Shown here: piece by piece, positions 51,386 to 52,816 of the stretch
How the letters are laid out: the number at the start of each line of letters is the position of its first letter
Position numbering within the stretch: the first letter of the stretch is position 1
The notes under the pieces: generated by a model
Databases searched by the model: none
The model's input: the letters and a program-made list of their open reading frames with translations, nothing else
What the model was told of the DNA's origin: nothing
Position numbers and translations under genes: made by a program
Assembly: GCA_017935785.1 (NCBI GenBank)
Contig: JAGBGU010000053.1
Span: forward strand, 1-52,816
Direction: 5' to 3'
Length of the DNA stretch: 52,816 bases
Source: Bacteroidaceae bacterium
GTDB lineage: Bacteria; Bacteroidota; Bacteroidia; Bacteroidales; Bacteroidaceae

Positions 51386-51440
51386 AAGCCAAGACATACG
51401 CCTACAGAAAACCGTCTCTGTTTTTTTGACACACACAAAT

Positions 51441-51673
51441 GTCATGCTGACCATACCTTATACGATTAAAGATATTTCGATGAGCGAAGGCGAATAACTT
51501 GTTTAACTTTGTTCTATTTGCTCACGCTCGGCATAGCCCAAGCAATCTTGGCTCTGCTCTTGCTCAATCGCAAATTTCAGCATCTGTCCGCGGTGAGGTT
51601 ATAGAAACGGCTCGCTGTGAGATTCTTAACTAAATTCAGGATGACGTATAGAATGAAGTATGGTCAGGATGAC
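51441..51673. repeat. MITE-like element, copy 2
   Basis: 16-bp terminal inverted repeats with one mismatch: GTCATGCTGACCATAC at the left end and GTATGGTCAGGATGAC at the right. The core matches 2562-2772. It has no coding capacity. Confidence 0.75.
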
Positions 51674-51799
51674 TTTACGACTTTAGATTACTGAGAGCCA
51701 ATCAACAACCACAATTGATAAAGTAACCCCCATACACTAAAAACACTTCCTAAAGCGTAACAATTCGCTCGTAGAATATTTTATTACGACTTTTTTTTG
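51674..51799. other. Gap before the last gene's promoter
   Basis: Nothing recognised; AT-rich. Confidence 0.4.
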
Positions 51800-51807
51800 T
51801 ATTTTTG
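51800..51807 (+). promoter_or_regulatory. -7 box TATTTTTG for the EreA/ChaN-like gene
   Basis: Perfect TAnnTTTG behind a T tract, 46 bp before the start codon. Confidence 0.65.
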
Positions 51808-51853
51808 CAGCTGGATTGAGACGACTCTATCCATAAAAATTAAAGCATTATAA

Positions 51854-52684
51854 ATGAAAAAGACAATCCTTTTAATAATCATAGCAGGGTGTGCGATAAC
51901 AAGCTATGCCCAAAATTCGGAATTAAATGATTATGTCAATTATATAAAAGGCAATAATTGTAATCCTGTTGACTATATATTCAATTTGTTTGAGAAATCC
52001 GATATTGTCGTAATTGGCGAGCGAGACCACAGGGACACCACGCAGTACGAACTGATACTAGACTTGTTGAGAGACCCGCGATTTGCCAAAGAGATAGGCT
52101 ATGTGTATACCGAGGTCGGGTGTGTAAACAGGACAAAGAATGCAAACAAATTACTCTGTGGAAGGTACAAAAGCGACAAAGCATTCAACGAGGCCCTTTA
52201 CACATATCTTCGCAACGAAGATTTCAATCCCTTGTGGGATAAGTACAATCGTGTCCAGTTTTTGCGGGGACTCTATGAAATCAATCGTAGTAGCAAGAAT
52301 AAGATTACGTTAGGACTGACGGATTGCAATTTTTCATGGAAGAAAATAAAGACTGCTGAGGAATACAGAAAATTTGACTACTCTCCCGCTTGTGCATATC
52401 GTGACTCAACGATGTGTTTCCATTTTGCCAAGATGTATGCAAAACAGAAACCCAAGAACGGCAAGCGAAAGGCTTTGATTATAACCAATCATCCTCACGC
52501 TCTAAATGCCACTTTTGAAGGAAAGGACTATCACCGCCAAGGCAAATGGCTCAAAGAACGGTATGGCAACGACAACGTAAAAATCGTAATGCTTAACTGG
52601 ACAGAGTACACGCATTCTAACGACCAACAGACTCCATTGGTGGCTGACGGCCTATGGGACGCAGCTTTTGAGGTTGTGAAATAA
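51854..52684 (+). CDS. Exported EreA/ChaN-like protein, possibly C-terminally short
   Basis: 276 aa with an N-terminal signal; both a lipobox-like IAGC (Cys13) and a signal-peptidase I site after SYAQ are possible. The body resembles erythromycin-esterase/ChaN-like proteins: 'DIVVIGERDHRDTTQYELIL', 'GYVYTEVGCVNRTKNANKLL' and 'ALIITNHPHALNATFEG'. It ends soon after 'VADGLWDAAFEVVK', a place where I would expect such proteins to continue, so an early stop is possible. Function unknown; not evidence of macrolide resistance. Confidence 0.6.
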   Translation: MKKTILLIIIAGCAITSYAQNSELNDYVNYIKGNNCNPVDYIFNLFEKSDIVVIGERDHRDTTQYELILDLLRDPRFAKEIGYVYTEVGCVNRTKNANKLLCGRYKSDKAFNEALYTYLRNEDFNPLWDKYNRVQFLRGLYEINRSSKNKITLGLTDCNFSWKKIKTAEEYRKFDYSPACAYRDSTMCFHFAKMYAKQKPKNGKRKALIITNHPHALNATFEGKDYHRQGKWLKERYGNDNVKIVMLNWTEYTHSNDQQTPLVADGLWDAAFEVVK

Positions 52685-52718
52685 GCACATAGAGAAATAA
52701 GAATACAATATCAAATGG

Positions 52719-52753
52719 AAAGCGTGTAGCTCAATGAGTTACACGCTTTTCTT
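52719..52753 (+). terminator. Terminator of the last gene
   Basis: AAAGCGTGTAGCTC pairs with GAGTTACACGCTTT with one mismatch, followed by a T run. Confidence 0.8.
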
Positions 52754-52756
52754 GTT

Positions 52757-52788
52757 TTTGGCCGTACACAATAATATTGCTATCTTTG
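52757..52788 (+). promoter_or_regulatory. Promoter TTTG-N20-TATCTTTG pointing out of the window
   Basis: TTTG (52757-52760) and TATCTTTG (52781-52788) match the consensus and spacing exactly; the gene it drives starts beyond the right edge. Confidence 0.75.
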
Positions 52789-52816
52789 CGTTATTATTAT
52801 AAACATCTGTACCTTA

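Noticed and set aside
51034..51438. Small ORFs of 66-83 codons around the REP-like copies
   Set aside because: They read through the hairpins and share residues only because the DNA repeats.

Overview
The window reads as a chromosomal segment from a Gram-negative Bacteroidales bacterium (Bacteroides/Prevotella type). The grounds are gene content (DUF349 protein, CorA, pepD, RidA, Bacteroidetes-type alpha-2-macroglobulin, GLUG/LamG surface protein with a type IX-like C-terminal sorting domain, fasciclin lipoprotein, GH106 and GH36-like hydrolases) and promoters: nearly every transcription unit is preceded by the Bacteroidetes -7 box TAnnTTTG, several with a TTTG-like -33 box 19-21 bp upstream. 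Shine-Dalgarno sequences are mostly absent. I see no rRNA, tRNA or CRISPR array.

Layout. 1-7.5 kb: 3' part of a large macroglobulin/MG2-type surface protein, a repeat-filled gap, a TlpA-like lipoprotein, a convergent DUF349 protein and CorA with a leader carrying two mini-ORFs. 7.5-13.9 kb: oxidoreductase and rsmA on the minus strand, divergent from a flippase-like membrane protein followed by pepD-ilvA-ridA, a peptide/threonine catabolism set in which RidA would clear the reactive product of IlvA. 13.9-19.4 kb: an 1811-aa alpha-2-macroglobulin homologue without the thioester motif. 19.6-25.2 kb: an ArnT-like glycosyltransferase, a GH106 hydrolase and a GT2 in one operon. 25.4-37.3 kb: a fasciclin lipoprotein, a GH36-like lipoprotein, an IS4 remnant and a 2301-aa modular surface protein.

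38.0-49.6 kb is a cell-envelope glycan island. A four-gene minus-strand operon (GDPD-like phosphodiesterase, LTA-synthase-like sulfatase-fold transferase, GtrA, GtrB) is divergent from a plus-strand operon (GT2-like protein, WaaP/Kdo-kinase-like protein, GlfT-like GT2). UDP-galactopyranose mutase and a clan GH-A hydrolase follow. Between them lie a truncated RND efflux pump end and a PIN toxin/antitoxin pair. 49.7-52.8 kb is AT-rich accessory DNA: a DUF4160/DUF2442-HTH pair, a long repeat-rich gap and a secreted EreA/ChaN-like protein; a strong promoter at the right edge points out of the window.

The most unusual content is non-coding. (1) Four intergenic sites hold tandem arrays of short dyads with a period of about 22 bp (42 bp at one site). 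The sequence differs at each site but the architecture is the same. (2) A two-hairpin REP-like element occurs six times with stems that change on both arms. (3) A MITE-like element with terminal inverted repeats occurs twice complete; related cores sit inside the first-hairpin loop of the REP-like element at two other sites. These are the best candidates for an undescribed system.
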